DNA from: Sabethes cyaneus
Taxonomy: Eukaryota > Arthropoda > Insecta > Diptera > Culicidae
Assembly: GCF_943734655.1 (NCBI RefSeq)
Contig: NC_071354.1
Coordinates: forward strand, 226,232,397-226,296,396
Direction of reading: 5' to 3'
Length of the DNA stretch: 64,000 nucleotides
Below are positions 12,700 to 24,689 of this stretch, piece after piece (within the stretch, counting starts at the first letter, position 1; every line of letters begins with the position of its first letter). Both the position numbers and the translations under genes were made by a program. Below the pieces are notes generated by a model. That model was given only the letters and a program-made list of their open reading frames with translations. It did no database searches and was not told the origin of the DNA.

Positions 12700-13500
12700 A
12701 AAACCAATTCACCACCGCCATCTTAGGTCGGGTGAACCGCGCTCGAACGGCGCACTCCTTACAGCCCTCGCTGGCTGGAAGGAAGCTTCTCGACGACAGC
12801 ATCAGATTTCAACCCCACCGTTATCGTTTCGTTGTTACCGTTAAGAACCATTCGGCGCCGCGCGGAACTGGGCGTGACTGCCCGCCGCGTCGCGCCTTCA
12901 GGAAAAAAAACACCGCACATCCGAGACAAAACGGGACCCCCGGAAAAAGCCTCACAACTCAACAACGACGACGACGACAGAAGCACCAACGATAATTATG
13001 CCAAAAGGGCATCAATTATGCAAATTCTATCTCATCAATTACCCACCACTCGCGAGTTCATCGATTGATTGATCCGAAAGGCGGTCTTCTAGGCGGCAAC
13101 GTAGGGTTCTGACAAGGTAGAAGCTCAAAACTTCCGAGAAAGACGAAAGGAGCAAACTAAAAAAAAACCAACAACCCTTTTGACTTCCCTGCCAGCATAT
13201 GTTTTGTTGACCCAATTCTAAGCGTGCGAAAAAACTTGTTCTCTTCCAATTAACCACCGTCTTTGGTTTGGCAACAGAATTTCTGCCTGCAAGCAACCTA
13301 CGTAGGGTGGTGGCTTTCCACTTCGGCAACTTCAACCGAGGGCAGTAAAATCCCGTTCCGTACCCCGGAGCTTCCAGTAGTGCAATAAAAAGCAGATCAG
13401 ACCCAAATTTTTTTTTCTGCCTGCGCCGGACTGTCTAGAGCAGTAAGTAAGAGTACTTCGATCACGTTCGGGGTTCGGGGTGTGACGGTTCTCATCTCAA
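12700..13500. other. Non-coding, partly GC-rich DNA downstream of the splice donor
   Basis: This is the start of the intron that follows the PLDLS exon on the minus strand. A GC-rich stretch (12.73-13.0 kb) has short frames on both strands, none with a domain. I saw no acceptor followed by a convincing phase-1 continuation of the exon. Confidence 0.35.
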
Positions 13501-13545
13501 ATTTCTCGACTTAAAACATGTGTGTCTGGAAAACAAAGAAAAACA

Positions 13546-13551
13546 ACTTAC
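13546..13551 (-). other. 5' splice donor GTAAGT of the 13.55-14.47 kb exon
   Basis: On the minus strand the exon ends ...CGATACC and is followed directly by GTAAGT, a full consensus donor. Reading through it would give only 13 more, phenylalanine-rich residues before a stop, so splicing here is far more likely than the unspliced ORF end at 13,511. Confidence 0.8.
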
Positions 13552-14467
13552 GGTATCGCTTCATCAGACTTTTCTTGTACGCCGCCCGGCCCTGGCCGCG
13601 CGGGTGTCCCTCCGAGTCCGGTCCAGCCGAATCGTCGGAATCGCTGCCTCCCGAATCGTGCCGACTGCGTCGCTTGATCTTCATCGACAGGTCCAGCGGA
13701 CGGTCGTCGTCGCCCAGTTCTTCCTCTTCCGACTTCGGGTAGTGATCGGTATCGCCACTGACGGCACCACCTGCCTGACTGTCGCTGTAATCCGAATCCG
13801 GATCGTCACGTCGTTCCGACAGCAGCCGTCGACGGTGGTAGCGGTGATTGTCCGGATCTTCCGCATAGTGCGGATCGGCGGATCGCCTTTCTGCGGTGTA
13901 GTCCTCGTCCTCTTCGTGGCGCTGAACGGGCTCGGGCTGATAGCGGTGGTGATAGTACTGGACCGGAGCCACCTGTTGATCGTCTTCGATCGAGCCACGA
14001 CGCCGCAGCGGATGTTCCTCTTTGATATAGTGGATGACGTTTTCGGTGCGTTCCTGAATGACCGAAGTGATCCGATGGGGATGCTGCGGCTGCTGCTGAG
14101 GAGGAGGTGGCGGAGTGGCTGGTGGAGTGCGCGAGCGCGGTCGGTAGTGTTCCGGCGGATACGATTCGGACGGAGCATAGCGGCCGTTGAATGTGGCCGG
14201 TGGCGTTCCGGGGCGTGAGTTCGGTTCGCGTTTGTATCGGTAGTGATGTTCGTCGTCGTCCGAGGGAGGCAGCGACGATCGGCGGATGATGATTCGAGAC
14301 GGTTGCTGCTGCTGCTCGATGGCGATGGCTGGATCGACGATGCTGTGATGCACGGGAGACGGCGAACGGCTGTGTCCCGACGGCGTGGCGGGAGTTCCCG
14401 GTGGGGACGGTCCCGGCGGTTCCGTTTGCCCCACAAAGTGAGGTGACATATGCTGCAACATCATCAT
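13552..14467 (-). CDS. Coding exon of an unidentified, disordered, probable transcriptional regulator with a PLDLS motif (partial gene)
   Basis: This is the only convincing host-gene exon. It reads from the first of three consecutive ATG codons (14,467, 14,464, 14,461) for 305 codons plus one base, and ends at a perfect GTAAGT donor (phase 1 intron). The frame is open upstream to TAA at 14,525-14,527 but has no other ATG. The product is low-complexity: Pro/Ser/Thr-rich at the N-terminus (repeated TPPATP-like motifs), then glutamine runs, His/Tyr/Arg-rich and acidic stretches. Near residues 257-261 it has PLDLS, the form bound by the CtBP co-repressor, followed by a basic segment and a Ser/Asp-rich segment. 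The last residues are KKSLMKRY. No DNA-binding domain lies in this exon; one may follow in later exons to the left. A nuclear co-repressor-linked role is inference. I do not recognise the gene. Codon structure and composition differ sharply from the AT-rich flanks, which supports real coding. Confidence 0.8.
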
Positions 14468-17400
14468 TGCAGCGAGGTTTTCGTTTCGTTTGATTTCTTG
14501 TGATTCACTCTTGCACACTTGCTGTTAGACGGTTTTTTGTCCCGAAAATCTTCTTTTTTTCTCCGCTCTTAGTTTGTAAATAGTTTATGATCTCTTCACG
14601 TTTTCTCTTTTTGAACTCTGACACTTTGCACTATTGTTTTCAACAATTTGTATGTTTCATCGATTTTCCAACGACGTATAAATTTTCACTAGAGGCTTCA
14701 ATAATAATTGGCTACAACATTCTTCTTGCTTAACTACAAACACTATTTAGGTTATACTTTTCTAGGGGGGTGATTAAAGCTGTTCATTTTTCTATAAGTT
14801 TAATTATGCATTGCCTGTTGTTTATTATGTCAAGTCGATAAATTTCCAATTAGGCGGTGCATTTTCAGCACACAGCACAACGCAGTATAATTTGTGCGCA
14901 CGGTGCAGCTTGACTTTACCGTTCACGGCTTAAGCTTTCTGGTTTCCAATAATAATAACATTACTTATCGATGACGAAACGGCGCTTTCGCAGCACTTTT
15001 CGGGTTGTGTCATTTTTTCCGTATGATTCGAGTTTCCTGGTCGTACTATATATGCTTACTATTTCAACAATCCCTGAGTCACAACACAAGCACAGCATTT
15101 TTCGCTCCCACGTTCCACCGCGGCCACCGCGCACCGAACGGAAAATGTAACATTTATCGATAGAATTTCGCTTTCAGTAACGACCAACCCTAAAAATTCA
15201 TACACCGCACGCACACCGAAAGCAGACGCGACACATGGCTCTGGCAAAGGCCTTCACCCAGTATAGGCCGTCCGAAAGGACGATAATCCTTTTTCCGTGT
15301 TTCTACACTTTTCCACGAAAACACACCACTCGCACTCGCTGGCAGTCTGGGAGTCAGACAGGACCCGGGTCTCGCCCGTTGTCTGCCCGTCGTCGTCGTT
15401 GTCGTCGTCGACGTCGGGTTTTCCCGAGTTTTCACTTTCAACTTGGCGCTCCTGTACGCGACAAGCCAAGGACTAACGACGGATGAGATTCGGCTTCCAA
15501 CGAGCTTTTCTCGAGTATCAGCCGAAAAACCGAGCCCCACTCAGCTTCCCACCCACCGGTCCCGCCGTTGCCGGTTTGGGAGGATCTGGAAAATGGGAAC
15601 GGGAAAACCGTCTCGGGCGCACTCTGCTTCTCTCTCGCTGTATGTATGTGTACTTCGGGTACGGCGGGGATGCCGTCGTCGTCGCCGTCGTCTGCTAGAC
15701 TATATTCACTTTTCCTTTCGGGACACTTGCCTCGATATGCCCGAACGTCTGTCTCTCTGTCTGTGGTGCTCTGGAGCCACTTTCCACGGGAGGAAAATTT
15801 CACTTTTCACTGTATGTTCTTCTGCAAAGTAACTGGGAGGGAACGGGGGCGGTGTCTGCCCGATGTCTGCTCCGTACGACAGTATGTCTCACAGGGCTTG
15901 CCGCTATCGACTGACTTATGGGTTTACTTCAAAAGGAAAATCTAATTTTCCGATTTGCTTAATGGTTAGTTGGGTTACACTTTCACGGGTTCTTTTTTTT
16001 CTGTTTTCTTAAAAAAAATCCGGCGCTCTGCTTTTTGTTTTTCTGAGGTAGACTCTTTGTAACGTGTCGTTCTTTTTTACAATTTTTAGAAACCACTAAT
16101 TTTCCGGCCGATTCCCGATGATCGTATAGGTTATTCACAGTGTTATACTTTAGTGGCACAATTTGCACAAATAATTTCGGGAAAACACATCACACAAACT
16201 GACAGGCGGTCACATATTTTTTCACTAAATTTTTCCTAAACATCTTCCGAGTAAATGTTTCTGTGTGTTGCATTACGTTAGAGTTAGTTTAACATTTTTT
16301 CCTAAAACAAACCGAAGAGGAAAACTATAGTCCTATGTATAAAAATCGTTTTGAACAACGATATAAAACAAAACGCGTATTCACACGATCCGTTCTTGAA
16401 TCGGAATGACGAAACGGTACAAGAAATGACAGCTCTGTGCTCCGACCTTCCTCTACTTTTCCAAAGCAAGCGGCAGCATATGAATGCGCGAGAGAACAAA
16501 TCGCCACCCAACCGACCAACTAAAAGCGACACAGTCGCAGCGCAAAGCCGAACGCCGAAGGAAAAACCCGCGGTCGGTCGGTCGGTCGGGAGAGAGAACC
16601 AGCTTAGCGCAGAGCAGCAGAGAGCATAAGTCTCGCTTGCTATAAGTGTGTGTAGGTATGCAATTTGCAATCCACCCATTCTCCGGTTGCACGAGCAGCA
16701 GCAGCAGCGCTTATCGCACACCCGCCGCGGTCGACGTCGTCTGCATCCGAGAAGTGCAACCATCGCGACGCGATGCAGACCTTCCCGTACCAGCCAGTCA
16801 GTATTGGTGTATTAAAAGCGAAACTTTCCGTGTATGTACACACGGAAAATTTGCATTCTTTTTGTCGCTTGCTGTGTTGTGCGGGAGAGTGGGTAAACGA
16901 AATCGAAAACTGGCGCACGCAATCCGTGCCAGCCATGCCACACGGAGACGGACTCTGTCTAGACTACGCTGGTGTGCGCGGGTATTTGTTACTGCGAGAG
17001 GGAGAGCACAGCAGACAGAAGCAACGTCCAATGAGAGAGAGAATAAAAGGAGAATGAGAGAACCGCGGCCGAACCACCGCACAAAGCGGAAAAGCGAAAA
17101 ACCATGATCTCCGTCACAGCACCCTCTGTTTTCCGAGGCATGCCGTCGCCGACGGCGTTTGATGCTGTATGCTGAACGAGTGCATAGATATACCTTCCAA
17201 GCAAGTCCAACCGAACCGAAGGCAGTGTATGTAGCGTATTCTACATTCACCCAAGGGGGCTTAGCTCGTGTGTATGTAGTGCTGCTGGCTCTGGCTCTGC
17301 TGGTCTCTCCACAGTCAGTGCGGTTTTGTAAACATATGATTCGCTCACGTTTTTAGCCAACACGAAATTTGTCGGAACTGAAGAGAGACCATGTGTGTGT
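14468..17400 (-). promoter_or_regulatory. Probable 5' UTR / promoter-proximal region of the minus-strand gene
   Basis: This lies directly upstream of the PLDLS exon. It alternates AT-rich DNA (14.5-15.0, 15.95-16.4 kb) with GC- and CpG-rich DNA (15.06-15.9, 16.4-17.4 kb). The GC-rich parts hold short simple repeats, including a CGGT run near 16,571-16,592. Open frames on both strands here are low-complexity and mutually overlapping, so I do not call them genes. A TAACAG at 14,522-14,527 (minus strand) could be a 3' splice site that makes this an internal exon, but it lacks a good pyrimidine tract. I could not place a transcription start. Confidence 0.35.
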
Positions 17401-17773
17401 GAGAGGGAGAGAACGAGAGACAGAGAGAGTCTACAATGAGCTGCTGATCAGATTTTCATTACTTGTGTAGAGTAGAAGAAGCAACCTCGGTGGTTCCGGG
17501 GGGCGACCAAGAATAAAGTAACAAGTTAAAAGGTGTGCGATTTATCGAAGTTGATTATAATTTCTGCTGAGGGAAGATCCGTGACAATTTTTTTTTCCTC
17601 TGATATAGAAAGTAATCAGCTTTCAGAACCAAAGTGACAGAGACTTCGCGTCCCAACAGGTCATGGATTATTTGTTCTGCTGAAACGTAGACCAAATTGA
17701 GGTCCTGAAAGTAAACAGCGTTGCACAACTCGCTGATCTTCGCATCGATTGACTTTTTCTTAAACATAGCCTG

Positions 17774-17960
17774 CTTCGATGGCTATGGGTCCTTCATGAC
17801 CGTCTCACACGCTCACTGGTATGGGGGTTCAATCCCAGTTGATGCCGGTTAGATCTTCTGAAGGGAAAAATCTCTGGGTCATGTCTCTATAGAGACTATA
17901 GACTATAGAGGCATCCAGACACTCACAACACACTTTAGGTGGTAATTCTCTATTTTGATT
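17774..17960 (+). mobile_element. tRNA-derived SINE-like sequence
   Basis: GGTTCAATCCC at 17,826-17,836 is a near-consensus polymerase III B box inside otherwise AT-rich DNA. No complete tRNA cloverleaf can be formed around it. The downstream part includes a CTATAG-rich hairpin near 17,885-17,910. A decayed tRNA-related SINE fits best; the A box is not clear. Confidence 0.45.
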
Positions 17961-18929
17961 CTAAAATAGAGTGAAGTAGGCTTTAGTCCCTGTTCTTCCA
18001 AAATCCGTTGTTTTGCCGTAGCTTAACCGATATTTGTGATAGAACTAAAAAATTCAAGCGTCTTAACCTTAACGTAAAAACGATGCGATCAAGCAAATGA
18101 CTATTTTATCATAAAAGTACACTCAAAAGAAGCTCGAGTACTGATTTTCATGGAAAAATATTTATCTGGAGGACCGCCAGGTATGAAATAGTCCAATTTC
18201 TCTTTTTCCTTTTTGATGCCTAACGCTCTACCCAAATATTTTTTTCAGTTCTAATACATCACAAAATTAAAATAAAGCATGTAAATTACTTATAGGAAAA
18301 ATTTGAGGTCGAACATTTTGTTTTAGATGTCTGTTTTCTTCAAAAGTAAAAAAGGAAATATTGGCACCATAATTTTTTCCGGAATTTTTCGGAATTCTTG
18401 TTTTTGAAAGGTGATAACTTACGATGGTCAGAAAGTTGTGATATTGATATCAAAATGTCAGGAAATCCGTTCTGTCTGATCATATTTTTCATATAGTCAA
18501 TTCAAGACAAATTTCGTATGTGACTCTGGAGCTCCAAACGCGAAGGCCGTCTACAGACGGTCTTACCCGTTAGAGAGTTAAGTGATTTTACTTTTTAAAG
18601 TTCAATCTTGAAAACTAAATCTGTTCCTGTTTTTCATATACACGTTTTATTTTCCGTGCAAAAAACCTGCTAAGAGATAAAATCGAAAGAATTTTTTACC
18701 GGCTTTTGGTCATTACATTACCTTTACTTCTGTTTCGTGCTGGATGCGCTAACGCTCAATTCTCGAGATATTTAAGTTATAGAGCCCACAGAGAATTGAA
18801 CTTATATTAAATGTTTTACTCATGTCCAACCAATTTTTTTGTCCCAAATTTAACTTTAAAAATACTTTGTAATGGCCTTATATACCTTTTTTGACTAAAA
18901 TTACATTATGATTCATTCGAAAATAGACT

Positions 18930-19250
18930 TAAATGATTAAACGACGTTTATCCTTGACTTTCGTTATTGCTCTCATCATTCGCCATTCAACTTTGTTTTT
19001 CCGTCCATGCTCTTTTGACGTCATTTTATTGTCTTTACATCTGTTTATGGTCTTTTCATCATTGTTTATCATCATTCATTATTGTCATCTATTTGCCGCT
19101 TCTTTGTCGTCTTTTTGTTGTCTATTTGCGCTTCTATCGTCGTTTTTCGTCATCTTTTAGACGCATTTTCATCGTCCTTTTGCCATCTCTCTGCTATATT
19201 TTGGACGTCTTTTTATGGTTTTCATCGTATTTTCATCGTTTTTGATATTT
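18930..19250 (+). repeat. T-rich degenerate array, left half
   Basis: Pyrimidine-rich strand built from irregular repeats of CGTC/CATC followed by T runs. This leaves long open frames of Ser/Leu/Phe-rich peptide in all plus frames, which are artefacts. The same texture resumes at 21.17-21.41 kb beyond a 1.9-kb element. Confidence 0.5.
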
Positions 19251-19252
19251 TT

Positions 19253-19367
19253 ACCTTTGTTATACTATAACAAAGGTTTAAAAATTGGTCGAAAAACATA
19301 AAATTGATCCGAGGCCCGGAGGGCCAAGTCACATATACCAATCGATAGGGTTCGACGATTTGAGCAA

Positions 19368-19407
<40 letters not shown>

Positions 19408-21165
19408 ATGATTTTTTCTATCGCCTGTTTCTCAGAGATGGCTGAACCGAATGGTTCGCTATTACTTTTGTTTGAAAGGTGTTATTGTCTAGTAGATCAC
19501 TATTGAGTTGCTTCGTGATACGACGTTTCGTTTAAAAGTTATAAGCAAAAATGTGAAAAATACGTGACACGGGTTTCTTCGAAACTACATGACCGATTTC
19601 ATCGATCTTAGTATCGAATGAAAGCCCTTATTAAAGGTAAATTGTTCAGGAATTTTTAATTGAAAACAAATAAGTAGTTTAAAAGTTAGCCTTAAAAAAC
19701 CTATTTTGACAAGGTAATAATTATCGCCTGTTTCTTAGAGATGGCCAAACCGATTTATGCGTTATTAGTCTCATTCGAAAGATAATATATCCTAATAGAT
19801 CACTATTGAATGGTTTTTTGATTGGACGTTTAATTTGAAAGTTATGAGCAGCCGTATACACCACACCAAAATTAACAATAATTTATAATGATTTTAACCA
19901 AGATAATTTACCTAATTTCAATTATTTTAATATCAAACGAGAGGTTTTGACACTACGAATATATATGCAAAATTTCATAAGAATTGGTTTTACCGGTTAA
20001 AATATATTAACCGTCGAACACTCGCGCCAACTTTTGTAACACAGTTACTCGCGCGCACAATAGCCCCAAACCAAAGAAAACGTGTGCACTAGAGTTTTGA
20101 CTGGGAAAACTTGGGAAGTTTCTTGAAATTGAAAGCTCTATCGTCTGGAGGAATTTAAATTTTTATTAATCCCCCTAAAAGTAAAATAAAAAAAATATTT
20201 TTCTTCAGTGTCAATATAACACATTGATGTGTTCTGCAAAGTTATAGAGCATATTATTACAAGAAATTTTGCTAAAGACAGTAACCTTCTATCTCTGCAG
20301 CGAAGATAGAAAAATCTTATTTATTGTATATGAATTTGTAAAATCAGTTTTTCTATTTTTGCTCTTTTTGTAATTGTTGTATGACTTTTTCATGTACTAC
20401 AAAATTGTACAAATAGTAAAAATACACAACTTTGCTGAAAACAGTATACCTGTATGTTTGCTTGTTTAGGAACCGTAGAACTTTGATTATAAAGAATACC
20501 CTAATTTTGACTCCGAATTACTCGACTACCAGCAGACGGATACATTTTAAACATTTTACATTTGCTGATAGTTTTTCTACATAAATTTTCCGAACAATTT
20601 AAATTATTAATGCATTGAATAATTATGATATTTTGCTCACAATAAGTTTGTTGAAGAATATACGTTAGTTAAACAACGATTTGTAACTTTATAACAATAT
20701 GGCGTTGAAAAACCTACACGTGTTGTATAAAATACAACAGCGTGAGTTAATAAAAATTGATGAAAATTATTCAAGAAAACTCTATTGATGTGATTCAAAT
20801 AGAATGGCATTACAGGAAACTATACATAGTTCAAAAACCTATAAACTAGACCTTTACTAGACTATGTATATGCTAAAGGATAAGATTTTCTCTTACAACT
20901 TACTTTTATTTGCACTTACTCAGATTAATAATAACTTACTTATCCTTACTCAGCAATTTCATGAAAAAAGGATCTATCAAAATTTAAAAGTGTTCCTATT
21001 TTGTTCAAATTTTGTGAACTTTTTCAATTTTCAAACATTTTATGTTAACCAACGCACAACGATAACCAATAGATGAATTATTTTCCGAAGACGTGTCGAT
21101 TTCTATCTCAAATAGCAAGTAAGACCGTATAACAAAGGTTCCTTTCACCACTAGGTGGATTAAAT
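19253..21165. mobile_element. About 1.9-kb non-autonomous element with TATAACAAAGGTT ends
   Basis: The left end is a 25-nt hairpin (19,253-19,277), ACCTTTGTTATA plus one base plus its complement. The right end carries GTATAACAAAGGTTCC followed by a CCACTAGGTGG hairpin (about 21,127-21,160). Near the left end are the GGCCCGGAGGGCC core and a (TG)n run (19,372-19,400). Two internal direct repeats of about 130 bp start at TCGCCTG (19,421 and 19,734). There is no transposase ORF. The ends and core match my memory of repeats widespread in culicine mosquitoes. It interrupts a T-rich array, so it is probably a younger insertion. Confidence 0.6.
19421..19860 (+). repeat. Pair of diverged direct repeats inside the 1.9-kb element
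   Basis: Sequence starting TCGCCTGTTTCTCAGAGATGG at 19,421 recurs as TCGCCTGTTTCTTAGAGATGG at 19,734. Matching blocks follow (GATCACTATTGA, then a GACGTTT-type block and AAAGTTATGAGC/AAAGTTATAAGC). The offset is 313 bp. It looks like an old internal duplication. Confidence 0.6.
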
Positions 21166-21169
21166 TGGG

Positions 21170-21410
21170 TTTTTTATGCTATTTTCGGTGCCTTTTTTCT
21201 TTTCTATTACTGTTTTTGCATCTTTTCGTCAGCTTTTTGTCATCTTGTCATTCACTATTGTTTCGTTTCGCCGTTGTCTGTACGCCACTTTTTTGCTGCC
21301 GTCTTTTTTGCATGTTTTGTGGTCTTGTAGACATTTTGAAAATATCTTTTTATCATTTCTCGACGTGTCTTTTGTTTTTTGGCCTTGGCCTATCTACCTG
21401 TTTTCAATGT
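21170..21410 (+). repeat. T-rich degenerate array, right half
   Basis: Pyrimidine-rich sequence with repeated CTTTTTGTCATC- and CGTCTTTTTTGC-like units, the same style as 18.93-19.25 kb. Overlapping Phe/Leu-rich frames are by-products of composition. Confidence 0.45.
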
Positions 21411-21699
21411 GAAAAATGCAAGTTCGCATGGCAGCATTAACGTAACTCTTCCTGAGTTAATTAATGGCTTTTTTACAGCAATCCAACTTCACCGTTCGTT
21501 TTTTTTTTCAGAAGAACTTAATGTTTTTTGCTTCATTTGACAACAAGGTCTACATGATATAAAATAATGAAAACTGCTAACTAACAAATTAAAAAGATTG
21601 ACGACTACGTAAACGACACTTGAACGTTTCACAGCTAATATTAAAATCGAACAAATAGAACACAGAGTTAAAAACTATACACATAGCGGTAACAGATTC

Positions 21700-22720
21700 A
21701 TTTTGACCATATAATGTCCGATGAAATGGAATTCAGAGGAAGCCAGTTGATCGAAGAACTCTCGAGGGCGCATTCATATTAATCTTTGCTAGAATTCAGG
21801 GGGCATCAATTGATCCACATAGTAACTTTCCAACAAATACGGCGCGTATATCGTCGCTTCTCTTTTCCAATATGTCCATTTCCAGCAGCTTACACTTGTG
21901 TTCGTCTGCTGGAAGTTCGATCGGATCCGTCCAGGGCAGATCCCGAAGCACGAGCCTGATAAACTTTTTTTTGTATAGATTCGATCCGTGCAGTTCAAAG
22001 GCCAGTGCAAGGACTCCAAACAACAGCTGCCGTCTTCAGTGATGAGCGCACAGTACGTAATACAAAGCTCTCAGGCAGTATGGATCGCGAAAATCTTTTC
22101 AATTCTCATTATGAATCCCAGGTTCTTGTTTACTTTGGAAATGATGCTGCTGTATGTAGTGGCCCTCTGGAATGTAAATTCGGTATCCAGTAAAACACCA
22201 AGATCCTTGACGACCGTGACGTTTATGGAATAACTGCATTGGTTTGGAGCTTTCAACTGTAACTGATTACGGACCACATGGCAGCGCTGATGCTGAGCCG
22301 GTTGCATACACACCAGCCATAGAACATATCAATCAGCAACTAAGCGAACTGCAAGATAGATTTTGAGGTCATCAGCATATACGATTCGGCATCCTGGGGG
22401 GAGTATCTTGCAGATATCGTTGTAATACAGCGAAAATAACAAGCGTCCGATGTTGCTACCCTGAGGCACGCCTGAGAAACTCCGGAAGTCGCAAGACTCA
22501 GTGTTCTCCAGTTTCACAAAAAGGCAGGGGCTTTCAAAGAAGGATTTCAACCACCGGACAAAAGCGACAGAATCACCAAGATGCTTTATTTTGGCTAGCA
22601 GTATGGTGTGGTCAACACGATCGAATGCAGCCTTGGAGCCAGCATACACCATGTCGATTTTGTAACACACTTTCATATCGACTCTTAAAGTAATGCTTTT
22701 CGGGAGATTATTCACCCCTG
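21700..22720 (-). pseudogene. Decayed Jockey/CR1-like LINE, RT and C-terminus
   Basis: Minus-strand pieces in order: an RT segment (22,329-22,715) with KAAFDRVDHTILL, SGVPQGSNIGRLLFSLY and YADDLKIYL (an intact YADD); then VKDLGVLLDTEFTF and a KVNKNLGFIMR block (22,071-22,313). A C-terminal piece follows (21,700-22,020) that includes a NAPSRVLR block, then FHRTLYGQNESV. The pieces lie in different frames with stops between them, so the copy is dead. It is 5'-truncated, as is usual for LINE insertions. Confidence 0.75.
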
Positions 22721-23696
22721 CATGTAGCGTGCTAGGGATTTTTGTGACTAAAAGAAATTTTTGATCTTATTCGTGGAAGTTTTCGAAAATGCGTAGAGTC
22801 GAGCACTTGATCCGTAGGTCCGTATAAAATTGTTAAGAACTGCGGATAAATCCGTAGATTGGGCATTACGAGCTTTGGTGATTTGCACAATTTAGGGTGG
22901 ACAGATGCCGATGGGAAATAAAATAAAATAGTAAATCAGATCAGCCATGGCATTTTTGAAATAGAAATTTTTGAAACTTCGACGTTTTATTAATTTTAAT
23001 AGTTATATGAATTTAAGAAGTTGGGAATCAAAATAACATTCGCAGCGAACAACCATTCCACATGAGTTGAAAATGGGGCAGTTAAAAAGTCTAAGGCGCA
23101 ATTTAGGTTTTATTACTCTCTTATACTGGTATTTATGTTACATTTTGATCATATAAACCATTAAAAGAGGTAATAAAACCAAAAAGACGAGAAATCGTGC
23201 AGAGGCTATGCAATAGGAAGCCGTTGTTTTGTGTCTCAAGCGTATGAAATTATCGGGCGACGAAGGCTCACCATCGAAATTGATCGCAAGACCAAGTAGA
23301 AAATGAGAAAATGGTTAATAACAAATGTTAAATTTGAATAAAATAGCAAAAGAGGAAGCACATCAACATTGTTTTTCATGAAAATGTTCCATCACATACG
23401 GAGACAGGCTTCTGTCTGCTCATCTTTGCCATTAAAACACAGAAAAATCTGACTCAGTGTATGCTCAGATTGCTCAGATATGCTCAGATTTTGATCTAAT
23501 TTTTCATAACAATCATTTGACTTACCCCTCGTAGCTCCAGTTTGAGGTTTCGTAGATGTAAGCTATGTTTGATATTCAAAATAAAATTGGCAATATCGCA
23601 GATACTAAAGTCAACCGTGGTACACCTTCCCCTCTTCATAAGAATGATGGGCGAGTTCAGTTCCGCGCAATGAACGCATTGAAAGCGAAGTTATTC

Positions 23697-24680
23697 CTTC
23701 GAAAAGCAAAGCCCAGGTGCTACATTTTGTTTTCGAAACTTGACCTTTCATTGGCGGAACTAGCGCTCATTTCTAGGGGGGGCTATAGCCCCCTAATTTT
23801 TTTCGACCGTTTTATTGGTCGGTCAAGTAAATTTTTCTAGGGGGGGCTAAATCTCTCCTGGGGGGGTGGGCTTAGCCCCCTCTAGTTTCGCCAATGCCTT
23901 CGGTTTTTTTCGACAGACTTCGCAGCCGTCTGTTAGAATACAGGACAATTGCGAGACTCTCGCAGCCTCTTGCAGTTCCAGAGTTTGGAACATACGACCA
24001 GTGACTTGTTAGACCAGCACCGTTCCTCGAGGCCAACTGGGCAGTAACATTTACTTATTTAGTTGTCTTGCCATCCTCAGACTGAAGAACAAAATTTCTC
24101 CAATTAACTCGGTTGTGGGCTACCACTCTCGAATTTCTTAGACAACGAGTACTTTCCATAGACAAATTCAATGACTACTTCAAACTCATCGCCGTCGATC
24201 TTTACATTACTTTTCAAGCGGCGTTGGTCGGCCTCGATTGCGCCGGCTAGCATGTGCTTTGTTTTAGACGTATTTACCTTTATTTCAGTCTCACGCTTTA
24301 CGCTTCAGTCTGGTCTACTGTTCAGCCACCGCCACAGATGTTCTGCCAATAATATCCATGTCATCGGCAAAGCAGACGAATTGAGTGGATTTGTTGAAAA
24401 TCGTGCTCCACGTGTTGATATCCGTTCGGTTCGTAACACCTTGTAGCGCTATGTTGAACAGCAGACCTTGACGAAGCCCTCTGTGTGATTCGAATGTATT
24501 CGACAATCCGCCCGAAATCCGAACACAGCACTGTGTACCGTCGTAAACCGAATCAGCTTGATGAGCTTACTGGGGAAGCTGTTCTCGTCTATGCTTTCCC
24601 AAACCTTTTTCCGGTCGATGGTATCAAATGCTGCTTTGAAGTTAACGATCGAATAGTGCGTTGAAATCTAAGGCTCTTTT
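23697..24680 (-). pseudogene. Decayed LINE with its 3' untranslated end, minus strand
   Basis: The minus strand encodes SHRGLRQG, LLFNIALQGVTNRTDINTWS and FVCFADDMDIIG (24,315-24,506), an RT palm with FADD. TEIKVNTSKTKHMLAGAIE and KSNVKIDGDEFEVV follow near 24,170-24,300. Further 3' lies a non-coding tail containing CGACAGACTTCGCAG (plus-strand text), which recurs at 40.74 kb. Frames are broken upstream (24.5-24.68 kb). It is related to the element at 8.75-9.58 kb. A 148-bp MITE has inserted into its 3' tail. Confidence 0.75.
23749..23896. mobile_element. 148-bp MITE nested in the LINE tail
   Basis: The terminal inverted repeats are CATTGGCGGAACTAG on the left and the reverse complement of CATTGGCGAAACTAG on the right (14 of 15 match). 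The interior holds G-runs and complementary C-runs (GGGGGGGCTATAGCCCCC) that fold back. It lies between ACTTGACCTT and the CGACAGACTTCGCAG tail, which at 40.72-40.76 kb are nearly adjacent, so the empty site can be inferred. The target duplication is unclear (perhaps CCTT). Confidence 0.65.
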
Positions 24681-24689
24681 GGAGAACCT

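Noticed and set aside
13520..14218. 232-codon plus-strand frame opposite the PLDLS exon
   Set aside because: It is the antisense shadow of the real exon: Val/Arg/Ile-biased, with no motifs.
15040..15056. TATATA on the minus strand as a TATA box for the PLDLS gene
   Set aside because: No convincing initiator at the expected distance and no transcript evidence. Such strings are common in AT-rich DNA.
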